This document shows, one piece after another, positions 16,026 through 24,927 of a DNA stretch of 64,000 bases. The translations under genes were made by a program, and so were the position numbers. Each line of letters opens with the position of its first letter. Position 1 is the stretch's first letter. The stretch covers positions 4,650,001-4,714,000 of the forward strand of contig LR134353.1 in NCBI GenBank assembly GCA_900637135.1. Reading direction: 5' to 3'. The notes below the pieces were generated by a model that ran no database searches, was not told the DNA's origin, and saw only the letters and a list, made by a program, of their open reading frames with translations. The stretch comes from Mycolicibacterium flavescens. GTDB taxonomy: Bacteria > Actinomycetota > Actinomycetes > Mycobacteriales > Mycobacteriaceae.

Positions 16026-16874
16026 TCAGAGGTTGAAGATCGCTGCGACGGCCTTGGCCTCGTCGCCGACCGCATATGTGAGCGTTGTAACAGTGCGGTC
16101 CGTCAGCTCCGGACCGAATTTGTCCGTCGAACCCGGCGGATAGGTGTGGCTGAGAATCTCCATCTTGTCGCCAAGGGCGACCGCGGCGTCGTGTTCGATC
16201 GTCACCCGCAGCGGGTACCGCGCCAGCTCCGGGTGGTGGTGCAGGTGGTCCTCGATCACCGACCAGTACACCGCGTTGTTCATGTGGTCGAAGATGTCGA
16301 TGTCGCTGACCCGCGTCGGGAACTCGCGGATGTCGTCGGCGTCCTCGCGGCTGCCCGCCGACAGGTACTCCTTCCACCGCAGCCGGTTGACGTCGGTCGT
16401 ACGCCGCAATCCCTCGAGGAAGTCGTCGGATATGCGCGCGGGTCCCTGCGTCTCGCGATTGATGTTGATCCAGAACGCCTCGGATTCGATCAGGCCGCCC
16501 TTCCGGCCGTCGATGCGCACCCGCATCTCGCACCATCGGTTCGACGTGCCCGAACACCAACGACGCAGCCGCAGAATGTCCTGGAACTCGATCGGGCGGA
16601 TCATGTCGATCATCGTGCGGCGCACGATCCACAGCGGATGGGTCTCCTGGAACCCCAGTTCGCGCAACTGGTCGGAGCCGATGTCTTGAATGTGGCGCGT
16701 CGCGGCGTCGAATTTGAGTCGGCCTTCGCGGTCCACGTCGGCCACCCGGAGCGGCCACTCGATGTCGAAGACGTCGGGGTGCGGATCAGGGACCGGCATC
16801 ATGGCCTTGGCCAGGCCCTGGGCCGGGCCCGTTCCCGATCCCTGCTTCTCGTTCACGACCGCCGATATTGCCAC
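16026..16874 (-). CDS. Acyl-ACP thioesterase-like double hotdog protein (Rv0466-like)
   Basis: A protein of up to 282 residues with two hotdog domains (about residues 38-155 and 170-282) of the FatA/FatB-like acyl-ACP thioesterase family. The block DIDIFDHMNNAVYWSVIED, in the second hotdog, carries the Asn/His pattern seen in these thioesterases. It would release free fatty acids from ACP or CoA; substrate length is unknown. The start is uncertain: GTG at 16874, GTG at 16856 or ATG at 16802 are possible, and conservation is clear only from MMPVPDPHPDVFD. It diverges from ramB with a shared 59-base promoter region. Confidence 0.83.
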   Translation of the reverse strand: MAISAVVNEKQGSGTGPAQGLAKAMMPVPDPHPDVFDIEWPLRVADVDREGRLKFDAATRHIQDIGSDQLRELGFQETHPLWIVRRTMIDMIRPIEFQDILRLRRWCSGTSNRWCEMRVRIDGRKGGLIESEAFWININRETQGPARISDDFLEGLRRTTDVNRLRWKEYLSAGSREDADDIREFPTRVSDIDIFDHMNNAVYWSVIEDHLHHHPELARYPLRVTIEHDAAVALGDKMEILSHTYPPGSTDKFGPELTDRTVTTLTYAVGDEAKAVAAIFNL

Positions 16875-16894
16875 AGCGGCGGATCTGCCAACAA

Positions 16895-16913
16895 TGCGAA
16901 GAGCACCTTCGCA
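16895..16913. promoter_or_regulatory. Inverted repeat TGCGAA-N7-TTCGCA, putative RamB autoregulatory operator
   Basis: TGCGAA (16895-16900) and TTCGCA (16908-16913) are exact inverted half-sites with seven bases between, located just before the predicted -10 element TACGCT (16921-16926) of ramB. RamB is known to repress its own gene in relatives. The same half-site occurs twice upstream of icl. Confidence 0.5.
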
Positions 16914-16933
16914 CCGTTGCTACGCTGGCTGAC

Positions 16934-18361
16934 GTGGCGAAAACGTTTGTCGGCTCGCGGGTTCGGCAACTTCGCAGCGAGCGTGGCTTCAGCCAGGCGG
17001 CGCTTGCCCAGATGCTCGACATCTCGCCGAGCTACCTCAACCAGATCGAGCACGACGTGCGGCCGCTGACCTTGGCCGTCCTGCTGCGCATCACCGAGGT
17101 GTTCGGCGTCGACGCCACCTTCTTCGCCTCCGAGGACGACACCCGTCTGGTCGCGGAGCTACGCGAGGTCACCCTCGACCGCGACCTCGATATCGACGTC
17201 GACCTGGCCGAGATCGCGGACATGGTCGCTGCGCACCCCAACCTCGCCCGCGCGATGGTCAACCTCCACCGCCGCTACCAGCTGACCACCACCCGACTGG
17301 CGGCGGCCACCGAGGACAGATTCGCCGCAGGCGGCGGCTTCAGTTCCGGCTCGGGTGCGATCACCATGCCCCACGAGGAGGTGCGCGACTACTTCTACCA
17401 ACGACAGAATTATCTGCACGAACTCGACACCGCGGCCGAAGACCTCACCATCCGCATGCCGATGCACCGCTCGGAGCTCGCCCGCCAATTGTCGGACCGA
17501 CTGACGATGGTGCACGGCGTGCGCATCGTCCACCGCATGGACCTCGGCGAATCGGTGCTGCACCGCTACAGCCCCGAGACGAAGACACTCGAGCTCAACA
17601 ACCACCTCTCATCCGGGCAGACCGTGTTCAAGATGGCCGTCGAACTGGCGTATCTGGAATTCGGCGACCTCATCGACAAGCTCGTCGACGAGGGGAAGTT
17701 CACCAGCGACGAGTCGACGCGGCTGGCGCGACTGGGTCTGGCCAACTACTTCGCCGCCGCAATGGTGTTGCCGTACGCGCAGTTTCACGATGTCGCGGAG
17801 AACTTCCGCTACGACGTCGAGCGGCTTTCGGCGTTCTACTCGGTCAGCTACGAGACGATCGCTCACCGGCTGTCGACCCTGCAGCGGCCGTCGATGCGCG
17901 GTGTGCCGCTGTCCTTCGTCCGCGTCGACCGCGCGGGCAATATGTCAAAACGCCAGTCCGCCACCGGTTTCCACTTCTCCTCCAGCGGCGGTACCTGCCC
18001 GTTGTGGAACGTCTACGAGACATTCGCCAACCCCGGCAAGATCGGAGTGCAGGTCGCGCAGATGCCCGACGGAGGCAACTACCTGTGGGTGGCCCGCACC
18101 GTCGAACGGCGTGCGCAGCGCTACGGCCAGCCGGGTAAGACGTTCGCCATCGGCCTGGGCTGCGAGCTGCGCCACGCCCATCGGCTGGTGTATTCGGAGG
18201 GGCTCGACCTGTCCGGGGAGGTGTCGACGCCGATCGGCGCCGGTTGCCGGGTCTGCGAACGCGACAACTGCCCGCAGCGGGCCTTCCCCGCCCTCGGCCG
18301 TGCGCTCGACATCGACGAGCACCGCAGCACGGTCTCGCCCTATCTGGTACGTCGACCTTGA
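16934..18361 (+). CDS. ramB: Transcriptional regulator of acetate/glyoxylate metabolism
   Basis: A 475-residue ScfR/MerR-independent regulator with an N-terminal Xre helix-turn-helix (about residues 8-62: LRSERGFSQAALAQMLDISP, then SYLNQIEHDV), a central IrrE/ImmA-like region where the usual metal motif is replaced by ELAYLEFGDLID, and a Cys-rich C-terminal DUF2083 block (GCRVCERDNCPQRAFP). RamB represses icl and related genes depending on carbon source. The GTG at 16934 follows TACGCT by seven bases, so it is probably leaderless. It is separated from icl by the thioesterase gene, as in M. tuberculosis. Confidence 0.92.
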   Translation: MAKTFVGSRVRQLRSERGFSQAALAQMLDISPSYLNQIEHDVRPLTLAVLLRITEVFGVDATFFASEDDTRLVAELREVTLDRDLDIDVDLAEIADMVAAHPNLARAMVNLHRRYQLTTTRLAAATEDRFAAGGGFSSGSGAITMPHEEVRDYFYQRQNYLHELDTAAEDLTIRMPMHRSELARQLSDRLTMVHGVRIVHRMDLGESVLHRYSPETKTLELNNHLSSGQTVFKMAVELAYLEFGDLIDKLVDEGKFTSDESTRLARLGLANYFAAAMVLPYAQFHDVAENFRYDVERLSAFYSVSYETIAHRLSTLQRPSMRGVPLSFVRVDRAGNMSKRQSATGFHFSSSGGTCPLWNVYETFANPGKIGVQVAQMPDGGNYLWVARTVERRAQRYGQPGKTFAIGLGCELRHAHRLVYSEGLDLSGEVSTPIGAGCRVCERDNCPQRAFPALGRALDIDEHRSTVSPYLVRRP

Positions 18362-18389
18362 TTCGGCGACCACACGTAGACTCGCTGCG

Positions 18390-18941
18390 ATGAGCGCACC
18401 CGAGTCAGCACGTATCGCGCCCGGTGGATTCAAGGAACTCGGCCCGCTGAACTGGGCCATCGCCAAGCTCGGCGCCCGCGCTATCAGGGCGCCCCGCTTC
18501 AGCCTCTTCAATGTGCTTGGCCAACACCGGCTTCTGTTCCTGGCGTGGCTGCCGTACAGCGGTGTGCTGCTCGGCATGCTGAGCAAGCTGTCGGTGCAGG
18601 ACGCCGAAACCGTCATCCTGCGCGTCGGACATCTCCGCGACTGCGAATACGAACTGCAGCAGCACCGCCGCTTGGCCCGCGCCCGGGGGCTCGGCCCGGA
18701 CGTGCAGAAGAAGATCTTCGAGGGTCCCGACGCCGAAGGACTGACCGACCGCCAGCGCGCGTTGATCACCGCGACCGACGAGTTCGTCGTGACCCGCGGC
18801 GTCTCACCCGAGACCTGGGCCGTGTTGGCCAGGCACCTGACCAAACCGCAGTTGATCGAGTTCTGCATGCTGGCCGCCCAGTACGACGGTCTGGCGGCCA
18901 CGATCACCACTTTGAAAGTGCCGCTGGACTTCCCGGACTAA
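18390..18941 (+). CDS. Carboxymuconolactone decarboxylase-like protein (Rv0464c-like)
   Basis: A 183-residue soluble protein of the CMD/AhpD-like superfamily. The block VILRVGHLRDCEYELQQHRRLARARGL matches the CMD helix, but only one Cys is present where AhpD has a redox CxxC, so a peroxidase role is unlikely. ATG at 18390 follows TAGACT (18377-18382) by seven bases, so it may have its own leaderless promoter 28 bases after ramB. Substrate unknown. Confidence 0.82.
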   Translation: MSAPESARIAPGGFKELGPLNWAIAKLGARAIRAPRFSLFNVLGQHRLLFLAWLPYSGVLLGMLSKLSVQDAETVILRVGHLRDCEYELQQHRRLARARGLGPDVQKKIFEGPDAEGLTDRQRALITATDEFVVTRGVSPETWAVLARHLTKPQLIEFCMLAAQYDGLAATITTLKVPLDFPD

Positions 18942-19010
18942 GCGCTCGTTTTGTGAATCCGACGACGCTCATCGGCCCGTCAGCGTCGGCAGCTTCACAA
19001 ACGGCGCGCT
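18941..19010. terminator. Nested inverted repeats between two convergent genes
   Basis: Outer imperfect arms 18941-18957 and 18994-19010 (14 of 17 positions pair) enclose an inner perfect 7-base stem, CGACGCT (18963-18969) with AGCGTCG (18982-18988). The element spans exactly from the stop of the CMD gene to the stop of the facing membrane protein gene, so it may end transcription from both sides. Confidence 0.55.
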
Positions 19011-19299
19011 AGAGGTACGTGATACCGAGGACGATCAGCGACAGCAGCACCGGCGAGACCGGCAGCGCGCACAGGAACGCCGCCCACACCTCGCTTCTGC
19101 GCTGATACGCCCGCCAGCCCAGCCAGCCGACCGCACCGCCCACGACAAACGACACTGCGGCCACCACCAGCACCCAGGTGCTGACGTCGGAGGTCGAGGT
19201 GGCGAAGGAGATCCCGGCCAGCCAGAGGATATGGCCGATCACCAAGCCGCCGATGCCGGCGACCCACAGTGCCCTCGCCGTGCTGGTTGTCTGAACCAC
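19009..19299 (-). CDS. Small membrane protein (Rv0463-like)
   Basis: A 96-residue protein with three hydrophobic helices (about residues 10-30, 40-62 and 72-95), basic loop WRAYQRRSEVW between the second and third, and a GTG start. It follows lpdC on the same strand with 19 bases between, so it is probably in the same transcript. No function can be stated. Confidence 0.75.
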   Translation of the reverse strand: MVQTTSTARALWVAGIGGLVIGHILWLAGISFATSTSDVSTWVLVVAAVSFVVGGAVGWLGWRAYQRRSEVWAAFLCALPVSPVLLSLIVLGITYL

Positions 19300-19318
19300 G
19301 CTGCTGTGTGGCCCCGGC

Positions 19319-20713
19319 TCAGAAGTTGATCATGTGGCCGAGCAGGCCATGGAAGCATTCCTGCAGGGCCTCGGACATGGTCGGGTGCGTGTGGACGTTG
19401 CGCGCCAGTTCGGTGGCGGTGAGGTCCCACTTCTGGGCCAGCGTCAGCTCGGGCAGAAGCTCGGAGACGTCGTGGCCGATCAGGTGGCCGCCGATCAACT
19501 CGCCATATTTACCGTCGGCGATCAGCTTGACGAAGCCGCTGGGGTCGCCCGCACCGTGCGCCTTGGCGTTGGCGGTGAACGGGAACTTGGCGACCTTGAC
19601 GTCGTAACCCTCTTCGCGGGCCTGCTCCTCGGTGAGCCCGAAGCTGGCCACCTGCGGCTGGCAGAACGTCGCGCGCGGCAGCATCCGGTAGTCCCCGAGC
19701 GGCAGAGTCTCTGCGCCTGCGATGGTTTCGGCGGCGATGACGCCCTGCGCCTCGGCCACATGCGCCAACTGCAGCTTGCCCGTCACGTCGCCGATCGCGT
19801 AGATGTGCGGCACGCCGGTGCGCATGTAGTCGTCGATGTCGATCGCCTTGCGCTCGGTGATCCCGACGCCCGTGTTGTCGAGTCCGTAACCCTCGAGGTT
19901 GGGCGCGAAACCGATTGCTTGCAGCACCTTTTCGGCTTTGATGTCCTCGGACTTGCCGTCCTTGCTGACGGACACGGTGACGTCGTCGCCGCTGTCTTTG
20001 ATCGATTCGACCTTGGTGCCGGTCAGCACCTTGACGCCGAGCTTCTTGAACTGCTTCTCGATCTCCTTGGAGACGTCAGCGTCCTCGTTGGGCAGCGCGC
20101 GGGGCAGGAACTCGACGATCGTGACGTCGACGCCGTAGTTCTTCATCACGTAGCCGAACTCCATGCCGATGGCGCCGGCGCCGGCGATCACGATCGAGGA
20201 CGGCAGCTCGCGCGTCATGATGAGTTCTTCGTAGGTGACCACGTTTTCGGACAGCGACGTGTCGGGCACCAGGCGGGTGCTGCTGCCGGTGGCGATGATG
20301 ATGTTGTCGAACTCGACGGTCTCGGTGCCGCCCTCGTTGAGGTCGACCTCGAGCGTGTGCTCGTCTTTGAACTTGCCGTAGCCGTGGATCTCGGTGATCT
20401 TGTTCTTCTTCATCAAGTAATGTACGCCGGCGACGCGGCCGTCGGCGATCTTGCGGCTGCGGTCGAAGGCGACGCCGTAGTCGAACGTCGCCTCGCCGTT
20501 GATGCCGAACTGCTTGGCTTCCTTGGTGAAGATGTGCGCGAGCTCCGCATTACGCAGCAACGCTTTGGACGGGATGCACCCGACGTTGAGGCACACGCCG
20601 CCCCAGTACTTGGGTTCGACGATGGCGGTGTTCAGTCCGAGCTGTGCGGCACGGATGGCCGCGACGTACCCGCCGGGGCCTGCTCCGAGAACGACGACGT
20701 CATAGTGGGTCAC
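19319..20713 (-). CDS. lpdC: Dihydrolipoyl dehydrogenase
   Basis: A 464-residue FAD/NAD disulfide oxidoreductase, the E3 of pyruvate and branched-chain keto acid dehydrogenases and of the peroxynitrite reductase system in M. tuberculosis. The FAD motif GAGPGGYVAAI is near residue 10, the redox pair Cys41 and Cys46 is in GGVCLNVGCIPSKALL, the NAD motif GAGAIGMEFGYVM is near residue 180, and the catalytic His/Glu are in NVHTHPTMSEAL. It lies next to the ramB region as in M. tuberculosis. Confidence 0.97.
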   Translation of the reverse strand: MTHYDVVVLGAGPGGYVAAIRAAQLGLNTAIVEPKYWGGVCLNVGCIPSKALLRNAELAHIFTKEAKQFGINGEATFDYGVAFDRSRKIADGRVAGVHYLMKKNKITEIHGYGKFKDEHTLEVDLNEGGTETVEFDNIIIATGSSTRLVPDTSLSENVVTYEELIMTRELPSSIVIAGAGAIGMEFGYVMKNYGVDVTIVEFLPRALPNEDADVSKEIEKQFKKLGVKVLTGTKVESIKDSGDDVTVSVSKDGKSEDIKAEKVLQAIGFAPNLEGYGLDNTGVGITERKAIDIDDYMRTGVPHIYAIGDVTGKLQLAHVAEAQGVIAAETIAGAETLPLGDYRMLPRATFCQPQVASFGLTEEQAREEGYDVKVAKFPFTANAKAHGAGDPSGFVKLIADGKYGELIGGHLIGHDVSELLPELTLAQKWDLTATELARNVHTHPTMSEALQECFHGLLGHMINF

Positions 20714-20722
20714 GCCCCCACA

Positions 20723-23635
20723 CTAATGGGCATCGGCGAACGGTCCGCCATGTCCCGCGGGATCGCGTTGGATCGGCTGGGGCCACGGCGCCGGGCGCGG
20801 ACGCTGGCGCACCTGCAGCGGCCACCAGAACCACCGTCCGAGCAGAGTGGCCACCGACGGCGTCATCAATCCCCTGATCACGAACGTGTCGAACATCAGG
20901 CCCAGCGCGATCGTCGTGCCGACCTGGCCGATGACGATCAGGTCGCTGACCGCCATCGTCGCCATCGTGAACGCGAACACCAACCCGGCGGCGGTGACGA
21001 CGGGGCCGCTGCCTGCCATGGCGCGAATGGTGCCGGTGCGCAGTCCGGCGTGGACTTCCTCCTTCATCCGCGACACCAGCAGCAGGTTGTAGTCCGCGCC
21101 GACGGCCACCAGCACGATGATCGCCATCGGCAGGACCATCCAGTGCAGGGGGATGCCGATGATGTGCTGCCAAAGCACCACCGACATCCCGAACGCCGTG
21201 CCCAGGCTCAGCGCCACGGTTCCGACGATGACCAGAGCGGCGACCAGGGCCCTGGTGATCACCATCATGATGACGAGGATCAACAGGAGCGCGGCTGTGA
21301 CCGCGATCAGCAGGTCGTAATCGGCACCCTGCTGCATGTCGTCGAACATCGCAGCGGCACCGCCGACGTAGACCCAGGAGCCTTCCAGCGGTGTGCCCTT
21401 GATCGCGGCGGCCGCGGCCTTCTTCAGCGGTTCGATCCGCGAAATGCCTTCCTCGGTCAGCGGATCGCCCTGGTGGATGATGGTGAACCGGACCGCGTGC
21501 CCGTCCGGCGACATCATCAGGTCCATGCCGCGGATGAAGTCGGCGTTCGTGAACGCTTCGGGCGGAACGTAGAAGGAGTCGTCGTTGAGGGCTTCGTCGA
21601 ACGCCTCCCCCATCGCCGCGCTGTCTTCCTGCTGCTCCATGGTCTGGTCCTGCTGCGCCTTCTGAACCTGATATTGGTTCAACATCATCTGGCGCTGGTT
21701 TTTCATCGACTGGATCATCCCCGGCATCACCGCGGTCATCTCCAGCGTGAGGTCGGCCATCCGGTTGATGTCGGGAACCATCGCCTGGAAGTCGTCGGAC
21801 ATGGTCGAGATGCCGTCGAGGCTGTTGAAGATGGAACGCAGCGACCAGCAGACCGGGATGTTGAAACAGTGTGGCTCCCAGTAGAAGTAGTTGCGCACGG
21901 GGCGGAAGAAGTCATCGAAGTTGGCGATGTTGTCGCGCACTTCCTGCACAGTCAGCGACGTGTCGGTCATCTTGTCGGCCATACTTCGCGACACCACGGA
22001 CAGTTCGCGGGTGATCGAGTTCATCTTCTCCATCGACTCGATGGTGTGGGCCATCTCGTCGGCCTGGGCCATGATGTTGTCGATGACGCCCTGCTGGTAG
22101 TCGTTGGACATGAGCTGGCCGACGCCTTGCTGGCCGATCATGTAGGGGATCGTCGTGTGTTCGATCGGCTTGCCGTCGGGCCGGGTGATCGCCTGCACCT
22201 GGGCGATTCCCTCGACATCCGCAAGGGCTTTCGCGATCTTGTCGATCATCAGGAACCCTGCCGGGTTGCGCAGGTCGCGGTCGGTCTCGACCATCAGCAC
22301 GTCCGGGTTCATCCGGGCCTCGGAGAAGTGGCGGGTCGCCGCCGCGTACCCGACGTTGGCTGAGATGTCGTCGGGCAGATACAGCCGGTCGTTGTAGCTC
22401 GTGTGGTAACTGGGCAGCGCGAGCAAGCCGACCAGGCACGCCGCGACGGCCACCACCACGAACGCACCGGGCCAGCGGACGGTCGAGGTGCCGATCCGAC
22501 GCCACGCCCGGGTCGATGACTTGGCTTTGGGTTCGAGCACGCGGCCGAAGCGGCTGACCACCGAGATCAACGCGGGGCCGAATGTCAAGGCCACCACGAT
22601 GCCGAACACCATCGCCGCGGCCATCGGATAGCCCATGCTCTGGAAGTAGGGCAGCCGGGTGAAGTTCAGGCAGAAGGTGGCGCCCGCGATGGTCAACCCG
22701 GACGCCGCGACGACGTGGGCGGTCCCCTGAAACATCGTGTAGTACGCCGATTCTCGGTCCTCGCCGGATCGGCGGGCCTCCTGGTACCGGCCGACCAGAA
22801 AGATCCCGTAGTCGACGGCGGTGGCGATGGTCAGGGTGACCACCAGGTTGGTGGCGAAGGTGGTCAGACCAAACACGTTGTGGTAACCCAGAAATGAGAT
22901 CAACCCGCGGTTGCCGAGCAATCCCATCGCGAGCATGCCGAGCAGCACCAGCGTCGTGGCGATGGACCGGTAGATCACCAACAGCATGACGATGATGACG
23001 CCGAACGTGAGCATCTCGATCGTCCGCATGCTCTTGTCGCCGACGGCGTTCTGGTCTGTCGTCGTCGCTGCTGCGCCGGTGACGTAGACCTCGACACCAG
23101 GAGGCGTCGGGTGTTTGGCGACGATGTCCCGCACGGCGTGCACCGACTCGTTGGCCAACCTCTCGCCCTGGTCGCCGGCGATGTACACCTGGGTGTAAGC
23201 GGCCTTGCCGTCGACGCTCTGCGCGCCCGCGGCGGTGAACGAGTCAGACCACAGGTCCTGCACATACTGCACGTGTGCGGTGTCGGCGCGCAGGTCGCGC
23301 ACCATCTGTTCGTAGAACTCCAGCGCCTCGACACCCAGCTTCTTCTCGCCCTCGAGCACGACCATGACCGAGCTGCTGGTGTCGTATTCCTCGAACGTGG
23401 TGCCGACGCGTTTCATCGCGATCATCGACGGCGCGTCCTGCGGGCTCATCGACACCGCGCGCTGCTTGCCCACCACTTCGAGCTGCGGCACCGCGGTGTT
23501 GAGGAAGCCGATGATGACGACCCAGCCCACGATGATCGGCAGGGCGAACAGGCGGATCAACCGCGGAAGCCACGGACGTTTCGGCGCGGCGATCGGGTTG
23601 GGGTTCGTCGGCGCGTCCTCGACCGGTGCGCTCAT
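20723..23635 (-). CDS. MmpL-family RND transporter
   Basis: A 970-residue inner-membrane exporter. The first helix (about residues 30-50) is followed by a periplasmic porter domain, a five- to six-helix block starting near residue 195, the second porter domain (about 410-740, with a Gln/Met-rich helical hairpin) and a second helix block. Charged transmembrane motifs such as ATAVDYGIFLVGRYQEARR and VAVGADYNLLLVSRMKEEV are the MmpL proton-relay regions. The gene overlaps mmpS by four bases and has a divergent TetR, the same arrangement as mmpL4-mmpS4-Rv0452, so it may export a siderophore or a lipid; the cargo is an inference. Confidence 0.92.
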   Translation of the reverse strand: MSAPVEDAPTNPNPIAAPKRPWLPRLIRLFALPIIVGWVVIIGFLNTAVPQLEVVGKQRAVSMSPQDAPSMIAMKRVGTTFEEYDTSSSVMVVLEGEKKLGVEALEFYEQMVRDLRADTAHVQYVQDLWSDSFTAAGAQSVDGKAAYTQVYIAGDQGERLANESVHAVRDIVAKHPTPPGVEVYVTGAAATTTDQNAVGDKSMRTIEMLTFGVIIVMLLVIYRSIATTLVLLGMLAMGLLGNRGLISFLGYHNVFGLTTFATNLVVTLTIATAVDYGIFLVGRYQEARRSGEDRESAYYTMFQGTAHVVAASGLTIAGATFCLNFTRLPYFQSMGYPMAAAMVFGIVVALTFGPALISVVSRFGRVLEPKAKSSTRAWRRIGTSTVRWPGAFVVVAVAACLVGLLALPSYHTSYNDRLYLPDDISANVGYAAATRHFSEARMNPDVLMVETDRDLRNPAGFLMIDKIAKALADVEGIAQVQAITRPDGKPIEHTTIPYMIGQQGVGQLMSNDYQQGVIDNIMAQADEMAHTIESMEKMNSITRELSVVSRSMADKMTDTSLTVQEVRDNIANFDDFFRPVRNYFYWEPHCFNIPVCWSLRSIFNSLDGISTMSDDFQAMVPDINRMADLTLEMTAVMPGMIQSMKNQRQMMLNQYQVQKAQQDQTMEQQEDSAAMGEAFDEALNDDSFYVPPEAFTNADFIRGMDLMMSPDGHAVRFTIIHQGDPLTEEGISRIEPLKKAAAAAIKGTPLEGSWVYVGGAAAMFDDMQQGADYDLLIAVTAALLLILVIMMVITRALVAALVIVGTVALSLGTAFGMSVVLWQHIIGIPLHWMVLPMAIIVLVAVGADYNLLLVSRMKEEVHAGLRTGTIRAMAGSGPVVTAAGLVFAFTMATMAVSDLIVIGQVGTTIALGLMFDTFVIRGLMTPSVATLLGRWFWWPLQVRQRPRPAPWPQPIQRDPAGHGGPFADAH

Positions 23636-24051
23636 GCGGATTTCACCAGACAGAACGTCTGGGCGTTCACACCCTGAGCCGTCTTCTCATCCTTGAGTTC
23701 GTCGTCCACGGTGATGCGGCAGCCGATGGACTGGCCGTCGGTCTGGGCGATGATGTTCGGCGCTACCGACGGCGCTGTGGTCTCCAACGTCAGCGACCAC
23801 GGCAGGCTCACGGTTCCGGCGCGCACCGGCTTTCCGTCGAGATCCAGATAGTTGACCACGGCGGTGCCCGTACCGAAGACCTCATAGGTGACGACCTTCG
23901 GGATGAACTTCTCCGCGGTGTCGGCACCGATCGGGGTCTTCAGGGCGGGTTCGGCACCGAAGATGCCCCGGAAATGCGACACCGCGAGAACGCCCGCCGT
24001 CGCGGCAATGAGGATCATTACGGGAAGCCAGACGCGTGTCACCAGCTTCAT
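23632..24051 (-). CDS. MmpS-family membrane accessory protein
   Basis: A 139-residue protein with one N-terminal membrane helix (about residues 7-25) and a periplasmic beta-sandwich domain; the blocks VTYEVFGTGTAVVNYLDLDG and LPWSLTLETTAP are typical of MmpS, and two Cys (IGCRITVDDE and TFCLVKS) probably form a disulfide. MmpS proteins work with the MmpL encoded next to them. It is the first gene of the operon; its stop overlaps the mmpL start by four bases. Confidence 0.92.
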   Translation of the reverse strand: MKLVTRVWLPVMILIAATAGVLAVSHFRGIFGAEPALKTPIGADTAEKFIPKVVTYEVFGTGTAVVNYLDLDGKPVRAGTVSLPWSLTLETTAPSVAPNIIAQTDGQSIGCRITVDDELKDEKTAQGVNAQTFCLVKSA

Positions 24052-24192
24052 GACCGGCGCTTCCCCGGGTCGGCATCAGCGCGCCCGAGCAGTGCGGGAA
24101 ATGGATCGACGGGAGTCAATGTGCGGGCCTTCCGGCGTTGTGACCACCCCGAGCTCAGGGGGCGCAGTGCTAGTCAGCCAAGCTAACGAACG

Positions 24193-24215
24193 AAGCGGAC
24201 AAGGTCAATCCGCTT
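24193..24215. promoter_or_regulatory. Candidate TetR operator between mmpS and tetR
   Basis: AAGCGGA (24193-24199) and TCCGCTT (24209-24215) are perfect inverted half-sites with a nine-base spacer. They lie just upstream of TACACT (24231-24236), the predicted -10 of the TetR gene, in the 192-base gap shared with mmpS, a natural place for a repressor site. Confidence 0.45.
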
Positions 24216-24243
24216 TCCTGTGGACCGCATTACACTCGGCCGG

Positions 24244-24921
24244 ATGGATGTGGGTGAGACGGAGTCGCCGCGGCTGAGTTGTCGCCCCCTGCGCAAAGAC
24301 GCCGAACGCAACCGCACACGCGTTCTGCAAGCGGCCCGTGAATTGTTCGCATCAAAAGGTTTGGAGCCCAACCTCAATGACGTCGCCCGGTACGCAGGGG
24401 TGGGAGTGGGAACGGTGTACCGGCGGTTCGCGACCAAAGACGAACTGCTCGAGGCGATCTTCGTCGACGGCCTGGATCAGATGACCGCGTTGGCTGAAAC
24501 CGCGCTGGAGCACGACGATCCGTGGGAGGGCTTCGTGTGGTTCGTCGAGCATCTGTGCGCGATGACCGCTACCGACCGGGGCTTGCGGGAAATCGCGTTC
24601 AGCAAAGCCTACGGCGGTGACCGCGTGGTGGCGGCACAGGAACGTCTTCACCCGGTCGCCGTGCAAGTCGTCAAGCGAGCGCAGAACGACGGCCGTCTGC
24701 GCTCGGACATCTCACACACCGACCTGCCTCTGCTCAGCCTGCTCGCCGGAATGGTCAGCGAGTTCGCCGGACACGTCGACACCGATCTGTGGCGTCGCTA
24801 CGTCGGGATCCTGTTGGACGGTATGCGTTCTGGCGACGGCAACGAACCGTTGCCGGTGCACGCGTTGGACGATCAGGGCCTCGACGCGGCCATGCGGACA
24901 TGGGAGCCGACCGGCCGCTGA
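24244..24921 (+). CDS. TetR-family regulator divergent from mmpS/mmpL
   Basis: A 225-residue repressor. The helix-turn-helix (about residues 18-65) reads ARELFASKGLEPNLNDVARY then AGVGVGTVYRRFATKDEL. I chose the ATG at 24244, not the GTG at 24220, because TACACT lies seven bases before it, which gives a leaderless transcript. As the only regulator facing the exporter operon, it most likely controls mmpS/mmpL and itself, as Rv0452 is placed next to mmpS4 in M. tuberculosis. Confidence 0.88.
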   Translation: MDVGETESPRLSCRPLRKDAERNRTRVLQAARELFASKGLEPNLNDVARYAGVGVGTVYRRFATKDELLEAIFVDGLDQMTALAETALEHDDPWEGFVWFVEHLCAMTATDRGLREIAFSKAYGGDRVVAAQERLHPVAVQVVKRAQNDGRLRSDISHTDLPLLSLLAGMVSEFAGHVDTDLWRRYVGILLDGMRSGDGNEPLPVHALDDQGLDAAMRTWEPTGR

Positions 24922-24927
24922 AACAAC

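Noticed and set aside
19334..22363. Forward open frame of 1009 codons opposite lpdC and mmpL
   Set aside because: It is antisense to two clearly conserved genes and its residues (long runs of His/Asp/Gly/Arg) are those of a GC-rich shadow frame.
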